A stretch of DNA of 8,073 nt from an uncultured Sediminibacterium sp. (GCA_937907555.1 CALEST010000260.1:1-8073); one strand, 5' to 3'; shown: positions 1-6,392, counted from the first letter of the stretch. Notes: generated by a model from the sequence alone, not told the origin. Numbers and translations are program-made.

Positions 1-528
1 AAATAAGCTTTCTGCAACTTTTGACTGTTTGCTAAAAGGCTCTTTATCACTATAATCAATATATTGCAATAATGCGTTGTAAAAAGAAAAATACTTAGGT
101 GTTAATTCACCTATAACTAAATTAGTGGGGAAAAAATTTCTATGTTTTGAAATTGAAAGTTGGTTTAGATCAATTTTTTTAAGCAGGCTGTCTAACCTAA
201 CTATATCATAATAATTAGCTGTATTTTTAACTATCGCTATAGGCTGGTTTTCCATTACAATTGAACTTGTTTTTTTTAAAAAAAGATCAATTTTCCCATT
301 TGAAAGTGCAATAATTTTTATTGGCGAAGTCTTCCCTGTAAGTGTAATATCACTAGGTAAAATGTCCGGATACTTTATAAACCAACCGAATAATAGAGCT
401 GATAAAATTAAAAATAGCGAGATAAAAGTAATATTCAATCCGAAACGAGCGGGCATTTTATCAATAATATGCTCTACCTCCTCTGTTCTTAAAGGTTTCA
501 GAGATTCATGAAAATGAGCATTATCCAT
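1..528 (-). CDS. HlyD-family secretion adaptor (membrane fusion protein), C-terminus beyond window
   Basis: I translated this by hand from the ATG at 528-526; 176 codons are open to the left edge, so only the N-terminal part is visible. A cytoplasmic tail of about 28 residues (MDNAHFHESLKPLRTEEVEH...) is followed by one hydrophobic segment at about residues 29-50. Then comes the start of a periplasmic barrel/biotinyl-lipoyl-like stretch with ITLTGKTSPIKI and ALSNGKI, in the manner of Bacteroidota HlyD proteins paired with bacteriocin exporters. In that family the protein joins the inner-membrane ABC pump to an outer-membrane channel. The start overlaps the end of the PCAT gene by 8 bases, which points to translational coupling in one operon. 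No TolC-type channel gene is visible here; it could lie to the left or elsewhere. Family assignment is from sequence pattern and gene context. Confidence 0.85.
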   Translation of the reverse strand, partial: MDNAHFHESLKPLRTEEVEHIIDKMPARFGLNITFISLFLILSALLFGWFIKYPDILPSDITLTGKTSPIKIIALSNGKIDLFLKKTSSIVMENQPIAIVKNTANYYDIVRLDSLLKKIDLNQLSISKHRNFFPTNLVIGELTPKYFSFYNALLQYIDYSDKEPFSKQSKVAESLF

Positions 529-2707
529 TTATAGTTTCCCCCATTTGTATTTTAACAAGATTATTGTAATACCCTTCTTTTTTAGCCATTAAAGAGTCAT
601 GGTTGCCTGTTTCAACAATCATTCCGTCTTTCATAACCAAAATTTGATCAGCCATTCTAATGGTGCTTAATCTATGCGCAACAACAATTACAGTTTTTTC
701 TTTAAAAATATCAGAAAGAGCATTAACTATTTTCTGTTCATTTTCTACATCTAATGAGTTTGTAGCCTCATCAAGGAATAAATAATCAGGGTCTTTATAA
801 AGAGCTCTGGCTATAAGGATTCTTTGCTTCTGTCCACCGCTCAATCCCCTTCCACTCTCACCCATCATTGTTTGATAACCTTGAGGTAATGCTTCTATTT
901 CGCGTGCAATATTAGCAGTGTTTACCGCTTTTTTAAGTTTGCTATAATCTATTTTTTCATCTTCTAAAACGATATTATTAAAAATTGTATCATTAAATAT
1001 TTTACCATCTTGCATAACTGCCCCACAACTATATCTCCATTGGCGAAGACCAATATTTTGAATATTAATGTTCCCAATGGAAATTTCACCATAAATTGGA
1101 TTATACAGACGAAGAAGCAGTTTTAAAAGTGTTGTTTTCCCGCTTCCACTTTCACCAACAATAGCGGTGATTTTACCCTCAGGAATAATTGTGCTAACAT
1201 TTTTCAATACAAGCCCAGAACCTCTATTATATTGAAAAGTAATATTCTTTAGTCTAATACTCTTATCATCAACCAGATCAATATTATTATTTACATGATT
1301 CGGCTCCTCATCAGCAATCATATGAATTTCATTGAGCCTCAAAAAACTAATTTTTGCATTTTGTGCTGCTTGAATAAAGAGAATAAACTGTGATACTGGC
1401 GCATTTAACATGCCAATAATAAATTGAGTAGATATCATTACACCAAATGTTATTTCTCCATGAATTACGGCTTTGGCAGAATAAAAAGTTATAAAGAGAT
1501 TGGTAAGCTGGTTGATAAATTGCGCCCCCAAATTTTGTGCATTATTAATTTTTAAAACACTTTGATTTACTTTATACAATTGAGCTTGTAAACCTTCCCA
1601 TTTCCACCTTTTTTGCTTTTCGTAATTATTTATTTTAATTTCTTGAATACTGTTAATGGTCTCCACCCAATAACTTTGGTTTTTTGAAGTGAGATCAAAA
1701 TACTCCCAATCCATTTTCTTTCTATATTTTAAAAAAAATAGAACCCATAAAACGTAAATCAAACTCCCTAAAGTAAAAATTAAACATAAATAAGGATTAA
1801 AAAAGAATAAAATCACTCCAAATACTAAAACAGTTAAAACAGAAAAAATAAAATTTAGAGAGTTATTCATAAAGAATGAGCGAATTCTCTCATGGTCATT
1901 AGCCCGCTGCAAAATGTCACCTAATAACTTACTTTCAAAAAATAAAACTGGCAATTTCATGAGTTTAATCAAATAATCTGAAACTAAAGAAATATTCACT
2001 CTTGAAGTAATATGTAGCAAAATCCAATCTCTCACAATATTGCTTAACAACACGCTTACTATTATTGTAATATTTGCAGCTAAAACAAGGTTGATGAAGT
2101 CAAGATCATTTGATTGTATACCTACGTCAATAACAGCTTTTGATATAAAAGGTAAGACTGCTTGAAGAATAGTTACAATAAACATAACTACTATCAGATT
2201 GGCAAAACCTTTTTTATAAGGCTTGAAATAGTCAATAAAATTACTTAAGGTATTTATCTTAATTATATCTTTTTGATCCTTATTTTGTTTAAAATCTGGT
2301 ATTGGCTCAACACCTAAAACAGCCCATTTGTCTTCATTACCTAGCCAACCCTTCTTAAAATCTTCAACTGAATAATTAATCAATCCTTTTGATGGATCGG
2401 ACACTTTCACTTTTTTCTTAGAGATATTATAAACAACAATAAAATGACTATTTTTCCAGTGAACAATGCATGGTAAAGGAAAATTTTTGAAATCTTCCCA
2501 CCCAATTTTAACACAAGCTGTTCTAAAGCCAATTTGTTCAAAGGCTTCGCTCATATCTAATATACTGATGCCGGCTTTAGAGATACCACATAAATTGCGG
2601 ATAAACACTAAAGAATAGAATTTATGAAAAAACTTTGCAATAATTTTGATACAAGCAGGTCCACAGTCTTTTGTGTCTAATTGAAATTCGTGTGGGAAAT
2701 TACGCAT
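521..2707 (-). CDS. C39 peptidase-containing ABC transporter (PCAT), bacteriocin-type exporter
   Basis: Single-chain exporter that should cleave a double-glycine-type leader and transport the cargo across the inner membrane using ATP. Numbering from the ATG at 2707 (728 residues): the C39 peptidase domain is at about 1-135, with oxyanion Gln9, catalytic Cys15 in DCGPAC, His88 in NSHFIVVY and Asp104 in DPSKG, so it looks active. The transmembrane domain spans about 165-450. The ATPase domain has Walker A at 518-525 (GESGSGKT), the Q-loop Gln at 566, LSGGQ at 622-626, Walker B ending D646-E647 and the H-loop His at 678. The frame is open up to a TTG at 2770, but that extension would overlap the upstream gene and run through a perfect hairpin. 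MRNFPHEFQLDTKDCGPAC is also the usual C39 N-terminus, so I prefer 2707. It sits downstream of the candidate cargo and immunity genes and overlaps HlyD. Confidence 0.95.
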   Translation of the reverse strand: MRNFPHEFQLDTKDCGPACIKIIAKFFHKFYSLVFIRNLCGISKAGISILDMSEAFEQIGFRTACVKIGWEDFKNFPLPCIVHWKNSHFIVVYNISKKKVKVSDPSKGLINYSVEDFKKGWLGNEDKWAVLGVEPIPDFKQNKDQKDIIKINTLSNFIDYFKPYKKGFANLIVVMFIVTILQAVLPFISKAVIDVGIQSNDLDFINLVLAANITIIVSVLLSNIVRDWILLHITSRVNISLVSDYLIKLMKLPVLFFESKLLGDILQRANDHERIRSFFMNNSLNFIFSVLTVLVFGVILFFFNPYLCLIFTLGSLIYVLWVLFFLKYRKKMDWEYFDLTSKNQSYWVETINSIQEIKINNYEKQKRWKWEGLQAQLYKVNQSVLKINNAQNLGAQFINQLTNLFITFYSAKAVIHGEITFGVMISTQFIIGMLNAPVSQFILFIQAAQNAKISFLRLNEIHMIADEEPNHVNNNIDLVDDKSIRLKNITFQYNRGSGLVLKNVSTIIPEGKITAIVGESGSGKTTLLKLLLRLYNPIYGEISIGNINIQNIGLRQWRYSCGAVMQDGKIFNDTIFNNIVLEDEKIDYSKLKKAVNTANIAREIEALPQGYQTMMGESGRGLSGGQKQRILIARALYKDPDYLFLDEATNSLDVENEQKIVNALSDIFKEKTVIVVAHRLSTIRMADQILVMKDGMIVETGNHDSLMAKKEGYYNNLVKIQMGETING

Positions 2708-2723
2708 ATTTAATTTTAGAAAA

Positions 2724-2754
2724 CAACATTGGTATTTATTAAAAACCAATGTTG
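2724..2754 (-). terminator. hairpin between the membrane protein gene and the PCAT gene (attenuator or partial terminator)
   Basis: A perfect 10-bp inverted repeat, CAACATTGGT at 2724-2733 and ACCAATGTTG at 2745-2754, with an 11-base loop. Read leftward, it begins 2 bases after the stop codon of the four-helix gene and is followed by TTTTCTAAAA, a short T run, before the PCAT ATG at 2707. This is the position where a leaky terminator or RNA-stabilising hairpin would make cargo and immunity mRNA more abundant than exporter mRNA. The structure is seen directly; the role is inferred. The T run is short and the stem is only moderately GC-rich, so strong termination is not certain. Confidence 0.55.
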
Positions 2755-2756
2755 CC

Positions 2757-3458
2757 TTATTTTTTTTCAAAGCTTCCTATCGTATTTGAGCTTTTTAAAT
2801 GCTCTAAAAATTTATTTTTTTCTTTCCTTAAAGAAATTGAAGAAAGATAATAATTGATACCAATTAAAAAGGATCCGATACTCGTAACTGCACTATAATA
2901 AACATGAAAACAGAATGCAATTATTAAAAGAATACCAGAAATGTTGATAATGTTCTGATTTAGTTTTGTGGTTTCAAATGGAGGAATTAATTGAATTTTT
3001 TTATCCTCGTCTACTTGACTATTATATTTAATAACTAGCTCATTAAACTTATCCAAAAACATTACAGAGTTGTTCTCACCTTCAAACTTATACCTAAATT
3101 TAGTATTAGATAATGTAACCATTTCGAAAACATAAAAATTGGGCTTGCGATAATCTATTTTATACTTCTTTAATTGCGCTAAACTATAAGTAGTATCTTC
3201 TTCATTACTTTCTAATGTAATTGTATTTTTTTCAGAAAATGAGATTTTTATATTCCTTGTAAACCATTTTCGCAAAATGATTTTATAAAAATACATGAAA
3301 CAAAGTGTAAATATTACTAGCCCAAAAGGTACTAATAGATGATATTTAAAGTGTCTTATCGAAAATTCTAAACCTACAAAAATCAGTACTAACAATACTA
3401 GGCATATAAGAACATACATTCGTGTATTTACATGTTTTATGTAAAATTCCTTCTCCAT
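2757..3458 (-). CDS. four-helix membrane protein of unknown family, candidate immunity protein
   Basis: Not recognised as a known family. The ATG at 3458 gives 233 residues; a TTG 12 bases earlier is also open but would overlap the upstream stop. Hydrophobic segments lie at about 14-31, 40-59, 170-189 and 191-209. The two pairs flank a hydrophilic middle of about 105 residues (65-169) rich in Lys, Glu and aromatic residues, whose strand-like pattern (KISF, YVFEMV, FRYKF) recalls a small soluble domain. The tail is Lys/Glu-rich. The gene starts one base after the stop of the 224-residue cargo candidate (TAATATG), which suggests coupled translation, and it lies between that gene and the exporter. 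That is the usual slot for a self-immunity protein in bacteriocin operons. Function is inferred from position and topology only; an accessory export factor or a processing protein is also possible. Confidence 0.75.
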   Translation of the reverse strand: MEKEFYIKHVNTRMYVLICLVLLVLIFVGLEFSIRHFKYHLLVPFGLVIFTLCFMYFYKIILRKWFTRNIKISFSEKNTITLESNEEDTTYSLAQLKKYKIDYRKPNFYVFEMVTLSNTKFRYKFEGENNSVMFLDKFNELVIKYNSQVDEDKKIQLIPPFETTKLNQNIINISGILLIIAFCFHVYYSAVTSIGSFLIGINYYLSSISLRKEKNKFLEHLKSSNTIGSFEKK

Positions 3459-3459
3459 A

Positions 3460-4134
3460 TTAGTTCCCAAAATTGAATTCTTGTCCTGGATTACTTAGCC
3501 GCCAAATGTCAAAAGCTAAGCCTAAAAAGTCAGCCCCAATTCCTACTAGTCCTATTCCTGCCGCGAGCCCACTTCCAATTAGTGCAGAAGGTGCTATAGA
3601 GGCCAGAAGCCCTGCAGTACCAATAAATGCAAAAGTTAATATAATTTGTTCATTAGTGGTTAAAACACTCCAACCACCATTCAGAAATTTATTGCCAACT
3701 TCTGCAAAGTTGAGCGCAACACCAAGAGCACCAGCATAATTAGCTAAATTTGATAAAATTTTCCCTTCAGCCATAAGTTTACTAAACAGATCCCAAGTAG
3801 TACCATTTACTGCAGCTCCTAGGCCTAAAGCATTTAATAAATTGTCAAAGTCACTATTACTATTATAAGTTATTTGTGAACCACCCCCGCCACCACCTCC
3901 ATCAATGCCTCCCCATGAATCCCAGCCATTTAAATTTTCTACTACTTGTGGTATTGTATTGAAACTTGGATGTAAAAAAAGCCAACTATAATAACTCATA
4001 CCATGCACTTTAGTGTAAGAAGATGATACAATCACTTCAGGTAAGGTATCTCCTTCACCAGCATAATAGTTAATCATTTCGTCTTTTCCTAATCTATTTG
4101 AGTAATAACCAAGAGCATTTTTAGTGGATTTCAT
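3460..4134 (-). CDS. candidate secreted cargo (bacteriocin/toxin-like) with double-glycine-type leader
   Basis: No family recognised. It has 224 residues from the ATG at 4134. Residues 15-26 (LGKDEMINYYAG) match the double-glycine leader pattern: Leu at -12, Glu at -8, Met at -7 and Ala-Gly at -2/-1, which predicts cleavage after Gly26 by the C39 domain encoded downstream. The mature part would be 198 residues: an N-terminal aromatic-rich part containing TLPEVIVSS (30-38) and YSWLFLHP; a linker with seven consecutive glycines (79-85); then a Gly/Ala/Leu-rich C-terminal half with long hydrophobic stretches at about 162-181 and 184-209. The latter contain GLAAG (189-193) and GIGLVGIG, helix-packing patterns typical of membrane-inserting peptides. 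It has no cysteine, so no disulfide or lanthionine chemistry on Cys is possible. Being first in the operon with PCAT, HlyD and a membrane protein supports exported cargo. A toxin role is inferred. Confidence 0.75.
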   Translation of the reverse strand: MKSTKNALGYYSNRLGKDEMINYYAGEGDTLPEVIVSSSYTKVHGMSYYSWLFLHPSFNTIPQVVENLNGWDSWGGIDGGGGGGGSQITYNSNSDFDNLLNALGLGAAVNGTTWDLFSKLMAEGKILSNLANYAGALGVALNFAEVGNKFLNGGWSVLTTNEQIILTFAFIGTAGLLASIAPSALIGSGLAAGIGLVGIGADFLGLAFDIWRLSNPGQEFNFGN

Positions 4135-4149
4135 GGACTTAAAATTTTG

Positions 4150-4183
4150 TTTGTTTATTTTTAAAATTCCCTCTTTAAATTTG
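4150..4183 (+). promoter_or_regulatory. candidate Bacteroidota promoter for the XRE regulator
   Basis: TTTG at 4150-4153 and TAAATTTG at 4176-4183, 22 bases apart, match the Bacteroidota -33 TTG / -7 TAnnTTTG pattern on the + strand. Transcription would start near 4188-4192 and give the XRE mRNA a leader of about 90 bases that holds the whole 19-bp inverted repeat. I found no equally good promoter for the leftward operon in this gap. The region is AT-rich, so chance matches are possible. Confidence 0.4.
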
Positions 4184-4218
4184 TAATAAAATTACAGGGC
4201 ATTAGACAGATATGTACT

Positions 4219-4270
4219 TCTTTTCGTATATAAATTATTCCTATATTGCACTAATTTATATACGAAAAGA
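4219..4270. repeat. perfect 19-bp inverted repeat in the divergent regulatory gap (probable operator)
   Basis: Left arm TCTTTTCGTATATAAATTA (4219-4237) and right arm TAATTTATATACGAAAAGA (4252-4270) are exact reverse complements, separated by 14 bases. Arm centres are 33 bp apart, about three helical turns, so two protein dimers could bind the same DNA face. It lies between the divergent cargo and XRE genes and ends 8 bases before the XRE ATG, the expected place for an autoregulated operator. If the rightward promoter at 4150-4183 is real, the repeat is also transcribed and could fold next to the XRE start codon. The repeat is direct observation; the operator role is inferred. Confidence 0.7.
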
Positions 4271-4278
4271 TATAAAAT

Positions 4279-4662
4279 ATGAATGGGAATAAGATTAGGA
4301 TAATCAGATTAAGCAGGGGCATGACCCAAGAATTTGTTGCACAAAAAATTGGTACAACTCAACATGCGTATTCTAAAATTGAAAATGATAATTTGAAAAT
4401 ATCCGATGAAACACTAACTAAAATTGCCAAGGTTTTTGGGGTTTCGATGGAAGATCTGAAAAGTCCTGAACCAGTAATCATTAACTTTCACAATAGAATA
4501 CAGAATAGCAGTAAAAATAAAGAAGATTTTATATGCTCTAGCGAACAACTTCTAACACAACTAAGCCAACAGTTAAAGGAAAAAGATAAACAAATAGAGA
4601 TATTGTTAAATCATCTAAGCGAGCAATCAATACAGTTAAAAACCCTAATAGGGAAAAATTAA
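4279..4662 (+). CDS. XRE-family helix-turn-helix transcriptional regulator with C-terminal coiled coil
   Basis: 127 residues. Residues 4-60 form a Cro/C1-type HTH domain: KIRIIRLSRGMTQEFVAQKI is helix 1-2, TTQHAYSKIEND the recognition helix region, and ISDETLTKIAKVFGVSMEDL the helix 4-5 signature. A linker (62-85) is followed by a Gln/Leu/Lys-rich helix at about 88-122 that looks like a coiled coil for dimer or higher assembly. No peptidase (S24) or metal-binding domain is present. It is divergent from the secretion operon and shares its AT-rich composition, with the perfect inverted repeat directly ahead of its start. It therefore probably represses itself and the operon; the effector signal is unknown. 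Family call is secure; the target is inferred from layout. Confidence 0.93.
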   Translation: MNGNKIRIIRLSRGMTQEFVAQKIGTTQHAYSKIENDNLKISDETLTKIAKVFGVSMEDLKSPEPVIINFHNRIQNSSKNKEDFICSSEQLLTQLSQQLKEKDKQIEILLNHLSEQSIQLKTLIGKN

Positions 4663-4705
4663 GTCAATTTTTTCTTCGATTTTTAATCTATGCATAAACA
4701 AAGAA

Positions 4706-5974
4706 TCAAATCTTTTCCGCCCCAAAATAAGCCTGCAATGCTGCAGGAATTTGAATACCGTCCGGTGTTTGATTGTTCTCTAATAAACAAGCCATGATTC
4801 TCGGCAAGGCCAGTGAACTTCCGTTCAGGGTATGTACCAATTGGGTTTTACCATCGGCTCCCTTGAAACGGCATTTCATTCGATTGGCCTGGTAGCTTTC
4901 AAAATTGCTGACACTGCTCACTTCCAGCCAGCGCTCCTGTGCAGCACTGAATACTTCAAAGTCATATGTAATGGCACTGGTAAAGCCCATATCGCCTCCA
5001 CATAAGCGAAGAATACGGTAAGGCAGCTCCAGTGATTGCAATAATTTTTCTACATGCAATACCATTTCGTCCAAGGTTTCGTAACTCTTATCGGGATGCA
5101 CAATCTGAATGATTTCTACTTTTTCAAACTGATGCAAACGGTTGAGTCCGCGCACGTCTTTTCCATAACTGCCCGCCTCTCTTCTGAAACAAGGGGAATA
5201 GGCCGTCATTTTTACCGGGAAATCAGATTCTTTTAAAATGGTATCTCTGTACACATTGGTTACAGGCACTTCTGCGGTGGGTATCAAATAAAAATCGTCC
5301 TCGGTTGCATGGTACATCTGCCCTTCCTTATCCGGCAATTGTCCTGTAGCATAGGCAGAGTCTGCATTTACCATGAAAGGCGGCAGATATTCTGTATATC
5401 CAGCAGCTGTATTAAAATCTAAAAAATACTGAATTAAAGAACGCTGCAATTTGGCTCCTTTGCCAATGTATACCGGGAAACCGCTTCCCGTAATTTTATT
5501 GCCCAATTCAAAATTGATCAGGTTGTATTTAGTAGTCAGGTCCCAGTGAGGAACAGCGCCTTCGCTTAGTTGCGGTTTTGCTCCACCCGTTCTTACTACT
5601 TCATTTTCTTCCGGGGTCATTCCTTCGGGAACCATCTCGGCTGGTAAATTGGGTAGTTGAACCAACTCTTCAGCAAGCTCTTTTTCCAGCTGTGCCATCT
5701 TCTCTTTCAATGGCTCCAGCGTTTGTTTCCAAGAGGCCACGTTATGTTTAATAGCTTCTGCTCCTTCCTTATCTCCCTTGGCCATTAACTGGCCAATTTC
5801 CTTGGAAGCGGCATTCACCTTGGCTTGTGTTTCGTCAAAAGCGGCCTGCACTTTCTTGCGCTCCTCATCTTTTGAAATGATGGAATCCACCAGTTCCGGC
5901 TGTTTAAAATGCTTTTTAGCCAGCTGTAGCTTTACTTTATCGGGATTCGCTTTTAATACACTTACCTGTAACAT
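4706..5974 (-). CDS. serS: seryl-tRNA synthetase (SerRS)
   Basis: Cytoplasmic enzyme that charges tRNA-Ser (and tRNA-Sec where present) with serine using ATP. From the ATG at 5974 it has 422 residues, a normal length. MLQVSVLKANPDKVKLQLAKK is the usual N-terminus; the frame is open to 6007, but that extension would include the promoter box TATATTTG. Residues about 25-100 form the charged antiparallel coiled-coil arm that grips the long variable arm of tRNA-Ser. Class II motifs follow: motif 1 around YTEYLPPFMVN, motif 2 with SPCFRREAGSYG and RLHQFEKVEI, and motif 3 as HTLNGSSLALPR. The serine-pocket segment PTAEVPVTN is present. GC content is clearly higher than in the secretion genes next door. 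It converges with the XRE gene with 43 bases between the stops. Confidence 0.98.
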   Translation of the reverse strand: MLQVSVLKANPDKVKLQLAKKHFKQPELVDSIISKDEERKKVQAAFDETQAKVNAASKEIGQLMAKGDKEGAEAIKHNVASWKQTLEPLKEKMAQLEKELAEELVQLPNLPAEMVPEGMTPEENEVVRTGGAKPQLSEGAVPHWDLTTKYNLINFELGNKITGSGFPVYIGKGAKLQRSLIQYFLDFNTAAGYTEYLPPFMVNADSAYATGQLPDKEGQMYHATEDDFYLIPTAEVPVTNVYRDTILKESDFPVKMTAYSPCFRREAGSYGKDVRGLNRLHQFEKVEIIQIVHPDKSYETLDEMVLHVEKLLQSLELPYRILRLCGGDMGFTSAITYDFEVFSAAQERWLEVSSVSNFESYQANRMKCRFKGADGKTQLVHTLNGSSLALPRIMACLLENNQTPDGIQIPAALQAYFGAEKI

Positions 5975-5990
5975 TTGCTCAAATTTGGTG

Positions 5991-5998
5991 CAAATATA
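5991..5998 (-). promoter_or_regulatory. -7 promoter box for serS
   Basis: Read leftward, TATATTTG is an exact TAnnTTTG box ending 16 bases before the serS ATG at 5974, which gives a short 5' leader. No good TTG -33 element is seen at the usual distance. The box lies inside the 5' extension of the serS reading frame and so supports the downstream ATG as the true start. Confidence 0.45.
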
Positions 5999-6010
5999 CC
6001 TTTTCAATAA

Positions 6011-6043
6011 TTGATGATGGCATGCTTTGATGGTTTACCTTTG
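6011..6043 (+). promoter_or_regulatory. candidate promoter for the 114-residue hypothetical gene, near-leaderless
   Basis: TTG at 6011-6013 and TACCTTTG at 6036-6043 are 22 bases apart and match the -33/-7 Bacteroidota pattern. The ATG of the downstream gene begins at 6048, only 4 bases after the -7 box, so the transcript would have almost no 5' leader if this box is used. The element is back to back with the serS promoter. Confidence 0.45.
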
Positions 6044-6047
6044 CACT

Positions 6048-6392
6048 ATGTTTATTACGGATGATTTACAGCAACGCTGGTGGGCTTTGGAAGCCAAATT
6101 AGTTGAGAGATTCGGGAAAAAACCCGATCTGGAAGCCGTCTTATTCCTGATTGGCCTTCAGGAAACCGGATTTATGGCCGAAAAAATTTCGAAGGAACAG
6201 AAGCAGGACCTGATGCATGTGGCTGTTTGTACGGTATTGGCCCAAAGCGGATATTACCTGATAGAAGGCAAGGATGAGGAGGGCTGGCCACATTTCGGAC
6301 AGCTTAAACCATTGCCGGAAATGAGTTTGCCCGATCAGGAGAATTTTATCAAGGACCATGTTTTACTGTATTTTGAGCAGGCAGGCTTTTAA
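6048..6392 (+). CDS. conserved-looking hypothetical protein, small, soluble
   Basis: 114 residues from the ATG at 6048; a TTG at 6027 is also open but lies within the promoter region. I do not recognise a named domain. The protein is acidic, with no signal peptide or membrane segment, and is predicted mostly helical: RWWALEAKLVERFG, then DLEAVLFLIGLQETGF, KEQKQDLMHVAVCTVLAQSGYY, and an acidic loop GKDEEGWPHFG before a final helix IKDHVLLYFEQAGF. Composition and codon use match serS and gcvH, so it looks like a core gene. It is divergent from serS and 68 bases ahead of gcvH, possibly in the same transcript. The coding call is strong because of base composition and a promoter at the right place; function is unknown. 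Confidence 0.85.
   Translation: MFITDDLQQRWWALEAKLVERFGKKPDLEAVLFLIGLQETGFMAEKISKEQKQDLMHVAVCTVLAQSGYYLIEGKDEEGWPHFGQLKPLPEMSLPDQENFIKDHVLLYFEQAGF

Noticed and set aside
2708..2770. N-terminal extension of the PCAT gene from a TTG at 2770
   Set aside because: It would overlap the upstream gene and run through a perfect hairpin, and the usual C39 N-terminus begins at the ATG at 2707.
3459..3470. TTG start at 3470 for the four-helix membrane protein
   Set aside because: The ATG at 3458, one base after the preceding stop, is the simpler start; the TTG would overlap the cargo gene.
3473..3739. Rightward 88-codon open frame opposite the cargo gene
   Set aside because: It is the complement of a Gly/Ala-rich coding stretch and yields a Pro/Ser/Ala-rich translation with no promoter or family pattern.
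3889..3909. Run of seven glycine codons as a simple DNA repeat or slippage tract
   Set aside because: The codons vary (GGA, GGT, GGC, GGG), so the tract is not a uniform repeat; it is better explained as a protein linker.
4135..4218. Leftward promoter for the secretion operon
   Set aside because: No clear TAnnTTTG box was found on the minus strand; TAATTTTA (4187-4194) lacks the final G and a -33 partner.
4643..4672. Possible terminator at the end of the XRE gene (CCCT-AAT-AGGG and AAAAATT/AATTTTT)
   Set aside because: One stem has only 4 bp and the other is pure A/T; both partly lie in the coding end. Not strong enough to call.
5054..5236. Rightward open frame inside serS; others at 5778-6014, and leftward at 6141-6359, 6484-6810 and 7423-7638
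   Set aside because: All lie opposite or inside well-supported genes and give translations without recognisable domains.
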